Shown here piece by piece: positions 5,792-6,256 of a stretch of 6,256 nucleotides of DNA. Position numbers and translations under genes: made by a program. The first letter of the stretch is position 1; every line of letters begins with the position of its first letter. Below the pieces are notes generated by a model that was given only the letters and a program-made list of their open reading frames with translations, had not been told where the DNA came from and searched no databases. The stretch comes from Bacillota bacterium (GTDB lineage: Bacteria > Bacillota > Clostridia > Oscillospirales > Acutalibacteraceae): positions 1 through 6,256 of the forward strand of contig JAUZPX010000105.1 of assembly GCA_030705695.1 (NCBI GenBank), read 5' to 3'.

Positions 5792-6256
5792 GTTCAAATT
5801 TAAGTTTAATTATTCAAGATGCACAAACCAGAAATTATTATGATTACAGCGAGGTTGTATCTGATATTCAGCTAAGTCGTCAAATTGAGGGATATGCTGG
5901 GAAGCTTGAATTTTCCGTTGTGGAAGACCTTGAACGAATGTTTTACGAAGGTTCAAAAGTAATCTTTAAATATAATGGAAACAACATGTTTTTTGGAACA
6001 GTATTTCAACGAGAGCGTTCTCAAGACAATGAAATAAAGGTTACCGCTTATGATAATCTGCGTTATTTACTTTTTGATACATTTTATCAATTCGACGGCC
6101 TAACTTGCTCTCAAATATTTGAAAAAATATGCATTGACAACAATATTCCTTATAGCATTGTCAATAATAGTTGCTTGTCTTTGCCACTTAAAACTTACGA
6201 TAATGTGACTGCATATGGCATTTATCAAGATGCAAGCGATCAAACGCTTTCTGCTG
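5788..6256 (+). CDS. xkdQ: XkdQ-like baseplate hub protein (3' partial)
   Basis: Starts at ATG 5788, which overlaps the previous stop as ATGA, so the two are probably translationally coupled; AGGAAG at 5770-5775 is a distant ribosome binding site. 156 residues are visible before the window ends with the frame still open. The protein resembles the XkdQ/YqbQ family, related in fold to gp27/gpD-type baseplate hub proteins that join the tube to the spike. Signs are YYDYSEVVSDIQLSRQIEGYAGKLEFSV (17-44), an EGSKVIFKYNGNNMFFGTVF strand set (54-73), VTAYDNLRYLL (85-95) and a helix FDGLTCSQIFEKIC (102-115) before a second-domain start. The family has sometimes been annotated as a hydrolase, but no catalytic motif is visible in this part. 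The order XkdP-XkdQ matches PBSX. Confidence 0.88.
   Translation, partial: MSSNLSLIIQDAQTRNYYDYSEVVSDIQLSRQIEGYAGKLEFSVVEDLERMFYEGSKVIFKYNGNNMFFGTVFQRERSQDNEIKVTAYDNLRYLLFDTFYQFDGLTCSQIFEKICIDNNIPYSIVNNSCLSLPLKTYDNVTAYGIYQDASDQTLSA

Noticed and set aside
1..6256. tRNA genes, CRISPR arrays, insertion sequences, attachment sites.
   Set aside because: None seen: the window is filled with tail genes, with gaps of at most 24 bases once the frameshift frame is counted.

Overview
The window is a single co-directional block of tail genes from a contractile-tailed (myovirus-type) prophage, phage or phage-derived particle of the PBSX/Xkd kind. Everything reads on the + strand. The DNA is AT-rich, the ribosome binding sites are strong AGGAG-type sites, and the gene order matches the xkdJ-K-M-N-O-P-Q order of Bacillus subtilis PBSX and many clostridial prophages. 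A low-GC Gram-positive host (Bacillota, probably a clostridial relative) is therefore the most likely source. The species cannot be told from the sequence, and no head, lysis, integration or host genes are visible.

Layout: (1) 1-282, the C-terminal part of a tail-terminator-like protein cut by the window start; (2) 307-1668, tail sheath; (3) 1686-2159, tail tube; (4) 2173-2727, XkdN-like tail assembly chaperone; (5) 2728-2900, a start-codon-less -1 frame that extends the chaperone; (6) 2915-5068, tape measure protein; (7) 5087-5791, an XkdP-like baseplate/hub-associated protein whose C-terminus carries an SH3-like module; (8) 5788-6256, the N-terminal part of an XkdQ-like baseplate hub protein cut by the window end. 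Intergenic gaps are 13-24 bases, and the last pair overlaps by 4 bases (ATGA). The only long gap, 2728-2914, is filled by the -1 frame extension. No promoter is visible, so the block is probably read from upstream as part of a late operon.

How the genes work together: the tape measure protein, held in solution by the chaperone and its frameshifted form, sets tail length while the tube protein polymerises around it. The sheath assembles around the tube, the terminator caps the finished tail, and the XkdP/XkdQ proteins contribute to the baseplate hub and cell-wall contact.

The most interesting feature is a complete, unforced case for programmed -1 frameshifting at the end of the chaperone gene. 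An in-phase A AAA AAC heptamer (2715-2721) is followed after a 6-base spacer by a possible 10-bp stem (2728-2737 with 2767-2776). It opens into a 59-codon frame that has no ATG, GTG or TTG and ends 14 bases before the tape measure start. Second is the replacement of the usual LysM module of XkdP by a different, SH3-like wall-binding candidate. The rest looks like an ordinary tail module.
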